From NCBI RefSeq assembly GCF_036898095.1, contig NC_090728.1, positions 92,727,148 through 92,791,147 of the forward strand: 64,000 nucleotides of DNA. Reading direction: 5' to 3'. This stretch comes from Palaemon carinicauda. Its lineage: Eukaryota; Arthropoda; Malacostraca; Decapoda; Palaemonidae. Made by a program: the position numbers and the translations under genes. A model generated the notes under the pieces. It saw only the letters and a list, made by a program, of their open reading frames with translations, was not told where the DNA came from and did not search any database. Positions 1-12,526 of this stretch are shown one piece after another. The number at the start of each line of letters is the position of its first letter. The stretch's first letter is position 1.

Positions 1-265
1 AAATAAATAAGCTAAGTTAAATTAAAATTTCCGTAGTGTAAGTTACGGTATGTTATCGCTGTCACCATCTCTACCTCCTCGCCGATCGTGTCTCCTCGTG
101 CATGTGTGTGCGTTTGCGCATACGCACACGAGTGTGTTTGTATCAATATTGGTTTTAGTTAATAAAGGAATTCAGATTCGCTGATATTGTTTTTTTAGTT
201 ACATTTAACTGTCTTTCAACTCGTTAACGCTCTGGAAAATCATATGTACACAACACATTTTTGTT

Positions 266-337
<72 letters not shown>

Positions 338-541
338 GAAAAAATTAATAGACGTCTCTAACACTAACAGTGAAGAAGAACGAGAGAGAGAGAGAGTATT
401 TATTTAAAGAACATGTTAACACCTTGTTTACCTACTCGCCGATCGTCCGTCTCCTCCTGGCGTAGCAAATCCTACACCTGCGTTGGCCTGTCTCTAAGGT
501 AAAGTGGCAATGGAACACATTTTTTATTTATTATTTCTTTA
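1..541 (+). mobile_element. Tigger-like element with foldback arm, left part (interrupted)
   Basis: This stretch matches 52447-52940 closely, including the opening AAATAAATAAGCTAAGTTA block, the region around TCCGTAGTGTAAGTTACGG, a (TC)n tract and the AGACGTCTCTAACACTAAC block. The match resumes after the inserted Tigger at 4485-4691 and stops at a TIR-like end. It is therefore a second copy of the element that lies complete at 51237-53157. Its own left end is outside the window. No coding sequence remains in this part. Homology is seen directly; assignment to a pogo/Tigger-like family rests on the complete copy. Confidence 0.8.
270..336. repeat. (TC)n microsatellite
   Basis: About 67 bp of almost pure TC dinucleotide with one TTTC interruption. 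It sits at the same place as the (TC)n tract at 52742-52813 in the other copy of the element, so the tract belongs to the transposon. Confidence 0.95.
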
Positions 542-543
542 TA

Positions 544-556
544 CAGTGAACCCTCG
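544..556 (+). repeat. Tigger left terminal inverted repeat
   Basis: CAGTGAACCCTCG, exact reverse complement of 4470-4482, preceded by TA at 542-543. Confidence 0.95.
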
Positions 557-1211
557 TTTATCGCGGTAGATAGGTTCCAGACGCGGGCGCGATAGGTGAA
601 AATCCGCGAAGTAGTGACATCATATTTACCTATTTATTTAACATGTATATTCGGACTTTTAAAACCTTCCCTTGTACGTAGTACTGTTAACAAACCACCC
701 TTTAATGTACAGAACACTTAATGCATGTACTACAGCACCCTAAACTAAAACAGGCACAAATATTAAAGGCGATTTTATATCATGCGTTTCCTAAACACCT
801 AAAAAGCACGATAAAAAATGGCAACCAATGTTTTGTTTACGTTCATCTCTGATCATAATGAAGAAACAAACTCATTTAGTGTACAGTACACATATATGTA
901 TAGGTTAGTTTTTGCATCGATTATATTGATTATACAGTACTGTATGTTGATTTTTTTATTACCAATGTTTTAGTTTACGTATTTTTCTTAGGACTTCCAA
1001 ATGAAATCTTTTTCTTTATGACGCCGCCTGAAACGACGGCGTGTACGCTCAGTAAACAACCACGCTCAGAACAAACAAGGCATTTAACGCGCATGATGAT
1101 AGTGATAAATAATGATACAGTACATACAGTATTTACAGTAAAAGCATTTACAAAATATGTTACCTTACAAATATAAATTATACAGTACTTGTACGTAGCA
1201 AAGCAGGAAAA

Positions 1212-1216
<5 letters not shown>

Positions 1217-1290
<74 letters not shown>
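1217..1290. repeat. (GA)n microsatellite inside Tigger
   Basis: About 74 bp of pure GA dinucleotide lying downstream of the transposase gene in the transposon's non-coding region. The rest of 557-1652 is AT-rich non-coding sequence; a few short frames there look like chance. Confidence 0.95.
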
Positions 1291-1293
<3 letters not shown>

Positions 1294-1652
1294 TTTATGT
1301 ACGTAAATATAAATTTTAAACAAAAAAAATATGATAGGTTACAACATGTAGACTTTTAAAACCTTCCCTTTAACTTAATGCATACAGTACGTACATTACT
1401 AAACTATAAAACAGGTTAAAGTAAAAAATAAAGATTGTTACTGTACTCACCACGAAAGAAGTTGAAGAAAAACTTGAATGGTGATGGCGATGAATTTGCT
1501 GCACAGTAGAAATGATGATGATGAAGCTGATGATGTGTTCTACTGTGCAGTCAATGATAGTATTTTACGTCTCTTCAGACGGAGGTGTCTTTTCCTGGGA
1601 CACCTCTTCAACTTCTTCCTGGGAAACTTCTTCAATTTCTTCCGAAGGCGTA

Positions 1653-3447
1653 CTAGCAGGAGGAACTGGCTCTTTTTTGCGAGGCTGGAAGAACATTGTG
1701 ATCGGAAGTTGTTGCCCGCTGCTTCTTTTTTCGATCCAAGAGCATCCTGTAGGGAGTCATGATGTCATCGACCTTATTTGAGAATTGCATCGAGCGAACC
1801 ATATCCTCGTCCCACTCTTGTAACATTTCTTTCGCCTCCTTGATATGGTTGCAGAACTTGGCAAGCCGTTCTAATGTTAAGCCCGTTTCTTCGACATTTT
1901 CTTGGGTCTCTTCCTGGGTACCCTCACTCTCTTCCTCACTTGCCGATTTCGTCAGGTCTTCGAGGTCTGCGTCAGTTAGGGGCTGGGAATGGCAGTCCAA
2001 CAACTCGTCGACGTCTTCAGTCGTCATGTCGCCAAACCCGTCACCTCCAATTATGGCAGCCAACTGCACAGATTTCCGTATTGCAGAGTGTTGGATTTCC
2101 GACGGAGTAAATCCCTTGTCGTCGTAAACAATATCGGGCCACAGCTTCTTCCAGCTCGCATTCACGGTTGCAGGTTTCATCTCTTGAAGTGCCTTTTGAA
2201 TATTCTGCAGGCACGTGGCTATGGTGTACTGCCGCCAGTACGCCTTCAAGTTGAAATCTTCATCCTCGTCATCTTGGGCAGCATCCACACACGCAACGAG
2301 GTCCGCCAAGGTATTCTTCGTGTAGAGGGCCTTGAACGCCCTGATAACCCCCTGGTCCATCGGTTGAATTAATGACGTGGTGTTGGGTGGCAGGAACTCA
2401 ACCTGAACGCCCTCACGCGACAGGTCAGTTGCGTGTCCACCAGCGTTATCCATAAGGAGAAGGATCTTGAATGGCAAGCCCTTCTCTAAGAGATATTCAT
2501 GGACTTGCGGGATGAAACACTGGTGGAACCAGTTGGAGGTCAGCATCTTCGTAATCCATGCTTTTTGATTATGCATCCAGTACACGGGAAGGAGATTCTT
2601 ATTTTTATTTTTCAAAGCGCGAGGATTTTTCGACTTATAAATAAGCCCCGGCTTTAACAAAAATCCAGCAGCATTGCCACACATCACGAGGGTAACGCGA
2701 TCCTTGAATGCCTTAAAGCCAGAGGCTTTGGCTTCCTCTTTGAACAGGAAAGTTCGCGACGGCATTCTCTTCCAAAACAAGCCGGTTTCATCCATATTAA
2801 ACACTTGTTCCGGCTTGTATCCACCTTCAGCGATAATGTTCTTGAAAGTCTGGTTCACGTAAGTTTCAGCAGCGGCAGTGTCAGCGGAAGCAGACTCCCC
2901 ATGCAGGGAAACGCTTTTCAGGGCGAAGCGTTTCTGAAACTTCGCGAACCATCCTTTGCTGGCGGAAAAAACGTTTCTGAGGCTGGGAATCAGTGGATGT
3001 CCCTGGTTGAGGATCATCTGCATCATCATCATCTTCAGCATGGTTGCCGTCGTCGTCTTTAGGTTCCTTTGCAGCAAAATTCTCATATAAGCTCAAAGCC
3101 TTTGTTTGGATGGTGTTCGTATCCAACGCTATGTTCTTCTTCCGGCAGTCGGCAATCCACACAGCTAAAGCACCTTCCATGCGTACGATCGTTTTATTAC
3201 GCGTTGTAACGACTCGCTTCGCTGATCTGCTAAAGGTGATTGCAGCAGTCTTTCTAATGTTCGCCTCGTCCTTTTTGATATAGCGAACGGTGGATTCGTT
3301 GATGCCAAAATGGCGGCCGGCGGCCGCGTAACTTCTACCATCTTTTAACATGTCGAGAAGCGTAACCTTCTCAGCTATCGTCATCATCCTTCGGTGGCGT
3401 TTAGGCTCACTACCAGCCTTACTAGAAGCAGAACGCTTGGGAGGCAT
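1653..3447 (-). pseudogene. Tigger/jerky-type DDE transposase, one frameshift
   Basis: The gene reads leftwards from an ATG at 3447 to a stop at 1653, about 600 residues in two frames. The N-terminal frame (3447-2881) begins MPPKRSASSKAG and carries a CENP-B-type helix-turn-helix (AAGRHFGINESTVRYIKK). The C-terminal frame (3086-1653) carries the rest of the DNA-binding domain and the DDE catalytic domain, with NMDETGLFW (first Asp), LLLMDNAGGH (second Asp) and PMDQGVIRAFKALY (third Asp). The two frames overlap over 2881-3086. The reading moves between them in or near an A6 run on the + strand at 2966-2971, so a single homopolymer indel is the only clear lesion. All three catalytic acidic residues are present. 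The family cuts and pastes DNA at TA sites. It could be a recently active copy or one whose only fault is a sequencing error. Confidence 0.9.
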
Positions 3448-3779
3448 TGTACAGTAGGATTTAACAGAAAGTTCAACAAAAAGTTCAACTTAAAACAGTC
3501 GCACACAGCACAGATTAAACTTCACAAACTTAAGAACGTCTACTCAGCAATACGCGGAAAGAGAAAGTGAACGATCCAGCCCAGCGAGAACTTTGATGCT
3601 GCGGGTAGAAGATGCGGGCAAAACACCAATCACAGGCTAGATAACAAAACTTGAGTTTTGATTCGTCATCTATCAGCGCTTGAACCAATCACAACCCGTC
3701 TTACAGTACTATGATGCGTTGGTTACTCATAGAAGATGCCCCGCGCATAATGAACGTACGTAGATTAAGTACAATACCG

Positions 3780-3813
3780 TAATAATAATAAATAATGATA
3801 ATAATACTGTACA

Positions 3814-3847
<34 letters not shown>

Positions 3848-3901
3848 TAATAATTTTATTAACAACAACAACAATAATAATAATAATAACAATAATAATA
3901 A
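3780..3901. repeat. (AAT/AAC)n imperfect trinucleotide repeat
   Basis: Mostly AAT units with AAC interruptions, within the transposon between the transposase promoter side and the right end. Confidence 0.9.
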
Positions 3902-3922
3902 AAATTTACGTACGCTATTTTA

Positions 3923-3926
<4 letters not shown>

Positions 3927-4010
<84 letters not shown>
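3927..4010. repeat. (TC)n microsatellite inside Tigger
   Basis: About 84 bp of pure TC dinucleotide. From here to the right TIR (4011-4469) the sequence is AT-rich and non-coding. Confidence 0.95.
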
Positions 4011-4016
<6 letters not shown>

Positions 4017-4469
4017 TTACAGTATTCGAAATGTGATTTTTGCAACAAAGAATATTATTGGATGCAGTACTGTACTACGTACATATACATACAAAAGATT
4101 CATGGAAAAGAAGCACATCCATTACAGTACACACCATTCTAATATGGTATGACTGCATCTGATTTGCGTTTCATGTTCGATTTAATTTTACTACGTACTG
4201 AATTATCGTATGATCACATTCTCTTTTCGTGTTTTATTTCTTTCTGTGCTGAATTATATATCATATGTAATGCAATGAACAATCAGTAAGAGCAGATATT
4301 ACTAATCACAGTATTAATGGAATTACAGGTAACAAAATATCGTATTTGGTTGTCTTCAGATTTCGCGGTATTTTCGAATTTTCCGGAAAATCCGCGATAT
4401 GTATATATATATGGGTTATGGGAAAACCCCGCGAAGTGGTGAATCCGCGATTGTCGAACCGCGAAGTAG

Positions 4470-4482
4470 CGAGGGTTCACTG
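4470..4482 (-). repeat. Tigger right terminal inverted repeat
   Basis: CGAGGGTTCACTG, exact reverse complement of 544-556, followed by TA at 4483-4484. Confidence 0.95.
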
Positions 4483-4484
4483 TA

Positions 4485-4830
<346 letters not shown>

Positions 4831-5178
4831 TTTTTGGGCTCAAGCCATGTCGTCCTGATGGAAGTTCCTTAAAGGCAGCTTCCTAGGGTATATTACAACT
4901 ACGGCGATATTCCCAGAGAATTTACCTTCAGGTACCCAGAATTCTAACTCCTGGAGCGAGTATCCCTAAAAAAGACCTTAGGGATATCGTAAATATCAGT
5001 GGACGTATTCTTGACACGCCTCATAGCAATCTATACCCCGAATAGAGTTAACACTTCGTAGGGGTCAAATGGCAAGAAAACGAAAACGATAAGAAAGGGG
5101 GGAGCCGTTCGTAAGGCATCTCTCCTCCCCGTTTCGAAAGCGTGCCCTGCGCCGCTTGCGGCGCCATCTGTATTCCTT
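4831..5178 (+). repeat. DIRS A left inverted terminal repeat (ITR-L)
   Basis: About 348 bp whose reverse complement lies at 21404-21744 with only scattered differences; it ends near GCGGCGCCATCTGTATTCCTT. The outermost 36 bp, starting TTTTTGGGCTCAAGCC, also pair with the first half of the ICR at 21217-21252. No target duplication is seen, as usual for DIRS. Confidence 0.92.
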
Positions 5179-7348
5179 TTTGCGTAGCTCTACGACTCGG
5201 TGTTTTGTTCCCTGTTTTCTACCAAATCTTGGAATTTCTCGTGTTATAATGCTTTCTCCAACTTCTTCTGCCTCGGATAAGTTGAGTACTATTTCTTTTA
5301 TGTATAAATGTAGGCTCTTGGTTAAAATTAAAGTAATTAAAAGAGTTATCTTTGATTCAAGAGCTGTTGCCTGCTGGAGGCATCATGGATGCTGTCGCTC
5401 GCTAGAATAGGATTTATTTGTTAGCAAGAGCGACGTTCCCAGCCCCTTTGCGCTTAAATATTAGCTAATTAGCTTATTTAGGAATTCTGTTATGATGCGT
5501 TAGTAGTGTGCCTGGCGAAGTTTTGCCTAGGCTGCCAACACTAGTCTTCGTAGGCTAGCGGTTGGCCTATGTACTTCCTGCATGATAATTAGTCTTCCAA
5601 TTGTGATTTTATTGTTTTAAGCGTTAGGCAACGTTATACATATAAGCCCTTTTCGAGTACCTTCCAAGATAGTATTGGTGTGAGTTTCGATGAATTAGGT
5701 AATCGATTCTCTTAGTGCCTAGGCTAGGTTGTCTTAGGTCATTATAATATTATCTGTTTCCCCCGTTTGCTCCCTTCTCTTCGGGGAAGGGGCAAACCCT
5801 TTCCCTCTGTTTAAGCCCTAGGCTTAACTCTAGTGGTTTGTTTGAGTTAATTTTCAAATATATCTATGCTGGAGTAGTACTGTACCTTCCCGTTCCATCT
5901 GAATTGGTTCAGAGGGGGACAGTACAACAGTGTTTAGTCTGAGTCCGGGTTGGTCTGGCATGGGGCAGAGTCTCCCTTGCTGACTGACATGGGCATACGG
6001 GGTTTATCCCCCTTGGTCCACCTTGTTGGGTTCCAGTAGTGTTCCCTTCGCCTCGGTGACCCCTCAGACTTGTCCTCTTGCCGTTCCGGATTCGGGATAT
6101 GTTCTCTTTTCTGGAATAGCAATTCCTTCCTTGCCGTGGTTTTAGGGAGGCAGCCAGTAGTGCCGGCCTCCCCCTCGGGTCTTTCTCTGGCTGAGATGAG
6201 CTGTCTTAGTGGGGAATGACCCTTAACCAAGGCAAGGTTGGATAGGACCCTCTGTCCTTCCCTTCTATTTTCCGTTCCTTTGTGTCAGTCGTCCGCATCC
6301 GTACCTAGCCTAGGTTAGGATGGGGAACTGACGTGGTCTCCTGTCGGCCGGCAGAGTGTGCCGACCGGCAGAGACCCTTCCTTCGAGTGCTGCCCGGTCC
6401 TTTCTTGGTCCCTCCATCGCTGCCCGTCTGTAGATTCAGTAAGCAGCGGTTAGGAAGCCTGACTTAGTGTCTTCCCTTCCTTTCGGCACTCTTTCGGGTG
6501 CCGGGCACAGAGACTCATAGCCTCTTAGCCCGGCATTCATTCTGTTGTCTTCGTATGTGTTGTCCTTGCCGTCTGCCGGCCTACAGGCCGGCCGTCGGTG
6601 GGGAGGGGTGTTCTCCAGTTCTCTTGCTGTCGGTCGGCGATGGTTATATACCTTTGCCGGCCGGTCTCTTGCTCATCTGCCGGCCACTACAGTGGGGCCG
6701 GCAGCCGAGCGCTGCCTGGTGTGGAGGCCAGCCGGCAAGGTTTGCTTACTGCTGCCGGCCGGCCTGCTACACTGCCCGGTTAGCCGGCCACTAAGAATGA
6801 TGGCCGGCAATGCAATGCAAACCGGGTGGCTGCGGACCGGCAACCACTGCCGGCCGGTTCAGGCATGGGATCTGGAGTTCTCCCCAATAAGGGTGATCTG
6901 TTGTTGTGTACTTGAGATCTACCTTTCGAAAATCGGGGGGGGGGGGGGTGCTGACCGGCAATGGCCGGCGGCACACCACCCTCAGGTACTGTATCAGTCC
7001 TTTCTTTGGTGGTGTATTCAACCAAGGGAGTCCATGATATAGTAGGTTACAACACTGTCTTTTCTATCTTACTTGTGTTACTTGTGCATTCACTTGGTGT
7101 CGCCTTACAAGGATAAAAGAGAATTCTTTTCATCCCTGGCCGGAATGGTAAAAATTTTACCTTAGGTGTGAGCTACACCTAATTCCCTTTGGAAATATGC
7201 TCTCTGGTTATTCTAGTAAAGACTAACTATGTGACTTTGGCTGGTGGGCTTCCACAGGTGTTTGTGTGGGTTTCACAAGTAGGTGTCTTTCCCTTATTCT
7301 TGGTGAATACTCATTTGTTACATGTGAATTGAAATTCACTTGATATTT
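5179..7348 (+). other. DIRS A leader (5' untranslated region), copy 1
   Basis: About 2.2 kb without a convincing gene. The first part is AT-rich. From about 6340 to 6970 it becomes GC-rich with many GCCGGC/CCGGCC palindromes and ends in a G13 run near 6936-6948. A short frame on the minus strand at 5934-6230 has no recognisable domain and is probably chance. Just before Gag is TTCTTCTTTTACAG ending at 7372, a strong splice-acceptor-like site, so part of this leader may be an intron. Confidence 0.7.
6340..6970. repeat. Cluster of CCGGC palindromes in DIRS A leader
   Basis: More than fifteen GCCGG/CCGGC units, often as GCCGGCCGG, are spread over about 630 bp in an otherwise AT-leaning region. 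The same cluster is at about 14520-15150 in the second copy. They could form alternative RNA hairpins or be protein-binding sites; function is unknown. Confidence 0.8.
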
Positions 7349-9340
7349 ATGGAAATCTTTCTTCTTTTACAGGAGGAGCATCCGAAGTGTGATAGTGTCT
7401 TCTGCAATGTCCGTAGTAAGAACTTTTGCGGACATGTCTCGTGTAGGAGGCACGCTGCTTGCGCAGCCTCCAATGATGACCATCGTTACTGGGATCCGCA
7501 GGTATGTGCTGTATGTACTAACCTGCTATCAGAGGCTTTTGAATCCCCTAGGTCGGCGGAGTCAAGAGATGCAGCGAGGGAGAAGCTTCGCTTATGGGTA
7601 AGGGGTTTTCAGAAAAACACCACTGGGACCTTATCTTCCTAATGAGAAGATGAGGGCATATCTTTTTCCCAAGGCTTCCGCTGATGTTGTTGTTCCCCAG
7701 CCTCGGCCGGAGATCCCTCTCGTCCAGATCCCAGTGGAGGAGGATGTCGCTGATGCTATGCAGGACATCCAGTTGGACGACAAGATGTCTGACTTGTCCG
7801 ATCGTGCGGAACAGGATCTCCTCGCAGAAGGCGAGGAGGAGGATCGAGATCCTATTGCCGTGGAGGAAGAGGTTCCCGTATCTTCAGACGTGCCGGTTCA
7901 GGTCCCTGAACCTATCCCCTCTACCTCGTCCGCTCTTCCAGCAGAGCTAGGACAGGCTCTCTCTTCCATCGTTGGTATGATCCAACAGATGCAGAGGGAG
8001 AATAATCAGAAGGCCGCTACTTTGGAGCTCCAGATGCAGAAGATCACAGCATCACGTGGACCTCCAAAGAAGCTCAACGTGAAGGACCTTCCTCTGTGCT
8101 CGGATGCCAACCCGTGGAGATATGCCGAGCACATGCCGATGACGATTGGGAAGATCGTCATGTCGGAGAAACTGGGATCAATTCCCCTTGAGGAGGTGGA
8201 ATTCTGGCCCAGTAGAGGGGCCTACCCGGACTGTTATGTCCGTTTGAAGAAGGAGCCGGCCTCGAAGGAGGAGACGGAACCAAAGGAGGTGATTATCCGG
8301 GATCACTCCAAGGCTCAAGCCACTTTATCAGCTGCATTGAAGGAGAGGGGGTTCTCAAACTCTAAAGTTGCCGCTTTGAGTAAGAAGCACCCCTCCTTCG
8401 TATCCTCCCCGGCTAGGGCCTTCCCCTTTATGCAAAAGGGGTTCGCGGCCGTCTTGAAGGCGGTTGAAGCTGGCAAGCCATGTCCATCTCTGGAGGAATG
8501 CAAACCTCTCTCGTTGGCATTGCCGCTGGACAATAAGGACTGGAAGGAGGTGCACCTCACTTTCTCGGTTGGGAAGTTGGACGCCGACATTGCTGGTCAG
8601 CAGTTCGGCGAAAACCTTCCCAAGTTGTCGGAATTCCTCCTACGGAGGGAATTGGACACTAAGGAGCGCCTGGCAGCCTCGATGTCTCTCCAGACCAACA
8701 TGGAGACGATGGCTAGCGACCCCAAGATGCCGGAGATGTTCATGGTAATGGCCAAGATCCATCTGGCCACGGTGACTAAGGACCTTTATTGCTTTGTTAA
8801 AGCAAGGAGGGCCTGTAGGGAGTTTGTGTTCGCCTCGGCCACAGTGAGGCATGAACCCAAGAGGCTCATTTCATCCAGCATCTGGGGGTAAAGATCTCTT
8901 TCCCAACGACGTGGTCAAAGAGGTCGTGGACAAGGCAAGCCACTGAGAACCGCAATCTTCTCCTGAAGTGGGGCCTGTCCCTTAAAAGGAAGTCTTCTCC
9001 GGATGAGGGCCCTCAGCCGAAAGGAAAGGCGAAGAAATCAAGGTTTTTCCTCCCGTCCAGCCAAGCCTTTCAAACCACAAAGACAGCAGCAGCAGCAGCC
9101 AGCTTTGCCTCCGGTACCACAAACTGGTAGCCCAGACCCCGACCACCTTCCAATGGGTACCACCCAAGCCATGTCATCAGCTTCCCCGGCATTCAATCCC
9201 GTGTTCGAGGGACAATCAACCACGTTTCGTGCAAGACCCCAGAGGGGCAGCCAGAGGTTCGGCAAGACGCCCCTCTAGGGGACGAGGATTCAGAGGTGGT
9301 CGCGGGCCAGGGAGGCAAGACTGCAGGACAGTCAAAGTGA
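7349..9340 (+). pseudogene. DIRS A Gag (ORF1), copy 1, frameshifted
   Basis: Same product as the intact 15529-17511 gene. It is open as 7349-7642 and 7650-8891, then split by single-base insertions relative to copy 2: an extra G near 7626, an extra G in CTGGGGG near 8887, an extra A in AAGGCAAGCC near 8938, an extra T near 9046 and an extra C near 9240. Because all are +1 changes, mostly extending or copying neighbouring bases, consensus error is the simplest reading. Confidence 0.9.
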
Positions 9341-11204
9341 AGTGTCGCCGGTAGGTGGGAGACTTCAGTATTTCCGGGATCGCTGGACCTTCGATCCCTG
9401 GGCCCACAGCCTTCTCAAAAATGGACTGGGTTGGAAGTTGGGAACAGTACTCCGCCGCCCAGTGCCCTCAATTTTTCCAACACTCCACCCCCGTTTTGGA
9501 GGAGTACATCCAAGATCTGTTGGAGAAAAAGGTGATCGGAGGGTAAAGTCCATCAAGTTTCAAGGGAGGCTGTTTTGTGTTCCCAAGAAAGACTCGGGGA
9601 AACTCAGAGTCATTCTGGACTTGTCACCACTCAAACAAGTTCATAGTGAACCACAAGTTCAAGATGTTAACGTTACAACACATAAGGGCCTTACTGCCCA
9701 AGAGGGCATATACCGTCTCCATCGATTTTGTCAAGCACGCATATTTGGCACGTTCCAATAAGTCGCCGTCTCTCCCCCTACCTAGGATTCAAGCTACAAC
9801 AAAAACTTTATGCTTTCAGAGCGATGCCCTTCGGGCTAAACATAGCCCCAAGGATCTTTACGAAGCTTGCGAGCGCAGCGCTCAAACAGTTACGCCTAAA
9901 AGGGTTCCAAGTAGTAGCCTATCAGGACGATTGGTTGGTGTGGGCAGCATCCAGAGCAGAATGCCTGCAAGCTTCCCTACAAGTGATTCAGTCCTGGAAT
10001 ATCTAGGTTTCATGATCAACAGAAAGAAGTCTCGTCTTTCTCCAGCTCAGAGGGTTCCAGTGGTTGGGAATTCACTGGGATCTAGTGTCACACCGTTTTT
10101 CCATTCCGATGTCAAAGAGGAAGGAAATAGCGGGGTCTGTCAGGAGACTTCTAGGTTCCGAGAGGATATCAAGACGCGAACAGGAGAGGGTTTTGGGCTC
10201 TCTTCAGTTTGCATCAGTAACAGACCCAGTGCTAAGAGCACAGCTAAAAGATGCAGCGGGAGTATGGAGAACCTTTGCATCGAGAAGAGCGAAGGGACTC
10301 TGGAAGAGACCGGGTCCCACTTCGACTACGTTCTCTTCTCAGACCGTGGTCCTCAAGCCAGTCGTCTAAAGAGGTCTCTACCTCTTCAGCCATCCCCCCC
10401 GTCAGTGACCAATCCACACAGACGCCTCAAAGGTAGGGTGGGGGGTCACTCCCATCGGAAAAAAGTGCAAGGGGACCTGGTCCAAGCTATTTGGGACTTT
10501 TCACATAAACTTTCTAGAAGCTATGGCAGTGCTTCTTACCCTGAAGAAAGTATCCCCACGTCATTCGATCCATGTAAGGTTGGTACTGGGACAGCGAGCG
10601 TGGTGGTAGTGAAGAATGTCTGAATCGGCGGGGATCGAGATCCCCACCTCTCAACCAGGTAATGTTAGACATATTCCGACTGGCGGAGAAGAAGAAGTGG
10701 CACCTGTCAGCAGTTCACCTTCAAGGAGTCCAGGAATGTGACCGCGGACGCTCTATCCAGGGTTGCTCCGATAGAGTCAGAATGGTCCCTAGACGCAGGA
10801 TCATTCTCCTTCATCTTGAGACAAGTCCCCAGAACTGCAGTTAGACCCTCTTCGCGACGAAGGACAACAAGAAGCTGCCGAAATATGTGTCCCCATACGT
10901 GGACCCCTTGGCGGAAGCAGTAGATGCGATGTCCCTCGATTGGAACAGATGGTCCAGGATCTACCTGTTTCCCCCTCACAATCTGATGTTGAGGGTCCTC
11001 AACAAACTGAGATCCTTCAAGGGAGTAGCAGCAATAGTGGCCCACAAGTGGCCCGAACAGTGTATGGTTCCCTCTAGCTCTGGAACTACGACTGAAGTTT
11101 CTATCACTCCCGGACCCAGTTCTGTCCAGCAAGTCCAGAAGTCGACTGTCTACGCTTCATTACAGAAAACCCGAACCCTGCAGCTCATGATTTTCTCTCC
11201 CTAG
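9341..11204 (+). pseudogene. DIRS A RT-RNase H-MT (ORF2), copy 1, frameshifted
   Basis: Fragments in three frames reproduce the RT (VPKK, AFRAMPFGLNIAPRIFTKL), RNase H and methyltransferase-like segments of copy 2. The RT catalytic box reads YQDD at about 9920-9931 here against YLDD in copy 2. That is a substitution, not an insertion, so the two assembled copies may be different haplotypes or paralogues. The G-run at 10440-10445 is 6 G here and 8 G in copy 2. Confidence 0.88.
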
Positions 11205-12168
11205 CGGTGAAGAAACGGTTCGGAATCTCAAAAGATAGCATCGACTTCCTGGAAGAATACAAGTGTAAGTCTACTAGGAGGCAGTACGAATCTGCATGGA
11301 AGAAATGGGTAGCCTTTGTCAAAGACAAGAACCCACAAGAGATCTCTACAGAGTTCTGCCTATCCTTCTTCATTCACCTCCATGGACAGGGCTGGCGGCT
11401 AACACAATTTCTACATGTAAGTCAGCTCTGACAAGACCCATTCTATATGCCTTCCAGGTAGACCTCGCTAACGAGATGTTTAATAAGATTCCCGAAGGCC
11501 TGTGCTAGGCTTAGACCATCAGCTCCTCCAAAGCCTATTTCGTGGTCGTTAGACAAAGTCCTTCATTTTGCCTCATTACTGGATAATGAGGAATGTGCAT
11601 TGAAGGACCTGACTCAAAAAGTGATCTTCCTTTTTGCCCTTGCTTCTGGGGGCCAGAGTTAGTGAGATTGTGGCCCTCTCGAGAGAGGAGGGCCGAGTTC
11701 AAGTTCCTGGATGGGGGAGAACTGAACCTGTTTCCGGACCCTACGTTTCTCGCTAAGAACGAGTTGCCCCACCAACAGGTGGGGTCCCTGGAGAATCTGC
11801 CCTCTGAAAGAAGATGCATCTCTATGTCCGTAGAATGCCTAAAGGTCTATCTTCGTAGAACTTCAGACTTCATGGGGGCCAACTATTCAGAGGAGAAACA
11901 TCGGGCTCGAATTTATCTTTAAATCAGCTTAGGGCGAAAATTACATATTTTATTCGCAGAGCGGATCCTGACAGTTCACCCGCAGGTCATGATCCGAGGA
12001 AAGTTGCTTCATCCTTAAACTTCTTTAACTTCATGGATTTTGAACACCTTCGTTCATTACACTGGCTGGAAGTCTTCCAGGGTATTCTTTCGCCACTATG
12101 CTAAGCAAGTGGAGCAGCTAAAGAGGTCTGTGGTAGCAGTTGGTTGCGTCGTTAACCCTGCTGTTTAA
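11061..12168 (+). pseudogene. DIRS A tyrosine recombinase (ORF3), copy 1, frameshifted
   Basis: Matches the intact recombinase at 19209-20312 but is broken by about ten single-base insertions, for example near 11390 (GGGCTGGCGG), 11490, 11650, 11705 and 12060. The Arg box, His-x-x-Arg and terminal Tyr codons can all be found in different frames. Confidence 0.88.
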
Positions 12169-12520
12169 CTCTGCGAGGAACAGTGGAATCATTTGGGACT
12201 TTGATTCTTGGGTGAGTGGTTAGTTATATGCCTTGATATAACTAGTAGTGAAGGCTCTGAGAGCCCACAGTGACTGTTCCAGCGTTATGGTGATGGTAGC
12301 ACAAGTACAGACAGGTGTGTGCCAAGCGTTTGCTAACGCTATTGTCAGCAAAGTAGTAACATGGACGTTAACTTTGATACCTGGGTATGTGGCAAGTGAC
12401 AGATTTGTTTTCTTTCAGATAACCATCCATCCATGCACTACGGTACTTGTGTAAATTGTTTGGTCATCCACTCTTTCATATGTACATATTTATGGTGACC
12501 ATGTCTATTTATTGTTACTC

Positions 12521-12526
12521 AATAAA
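12521..12526 (+). promoter_or_regulatory. DIRS A poly(A) signal, copy 1
   Basis: AATAAA about 355 bp after the recombinase stop, at the same position as 20661-20666 in copy 2. The rest of 12169-13079 is a 3' untranslated region with no gene. Confidence 0.6.

Larger units (their letters stand above)
544..4482 (-). mobile_element. Tigger (pogo superfamily) DNA transposon, near complete
   Basis: The ends are perfect 13-bp inverted repeats, CAGTGAACCCTCG at 544-556 and its complement at 4470-4482, each flanked by the TA dinucleotide expected of Tc1/mariner-type target duplication (542-543 and 4483-4484). Beyond 13 bp both ends share shorter blocks such as TCGCGG and ATCCGCG. The single gene inside is a minus-strand transposase. 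The element split an older Tigger-like copy whose halves lie on each side. It carries three long microsatellites in its non-coding parts. Length is about 3.94 kb, longer than typical Tigger elements because of the 3' and 5' flanks filled with simple repeats. Confidence 0.95.

Noticed and set aside
1478..2127. Plus-strand frames opposite the Tigger transposase
   Set aside because: Antisense shadows of the minus-strand gene.
5934..6230. Minus-strand frame of about 98 codons in the DIRS A leader
   Set aside because: Open in both copies but the copies are near identical, so this is not independent evidence. It is basic and low complexity and has no domain.
6498..7042. Overlapping frames in the GC-rich leader of DIRS A, repeated at 14646-15296
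   Set aside because: No domain; several frames are open at once because CCGGC repeats lack stop codons.
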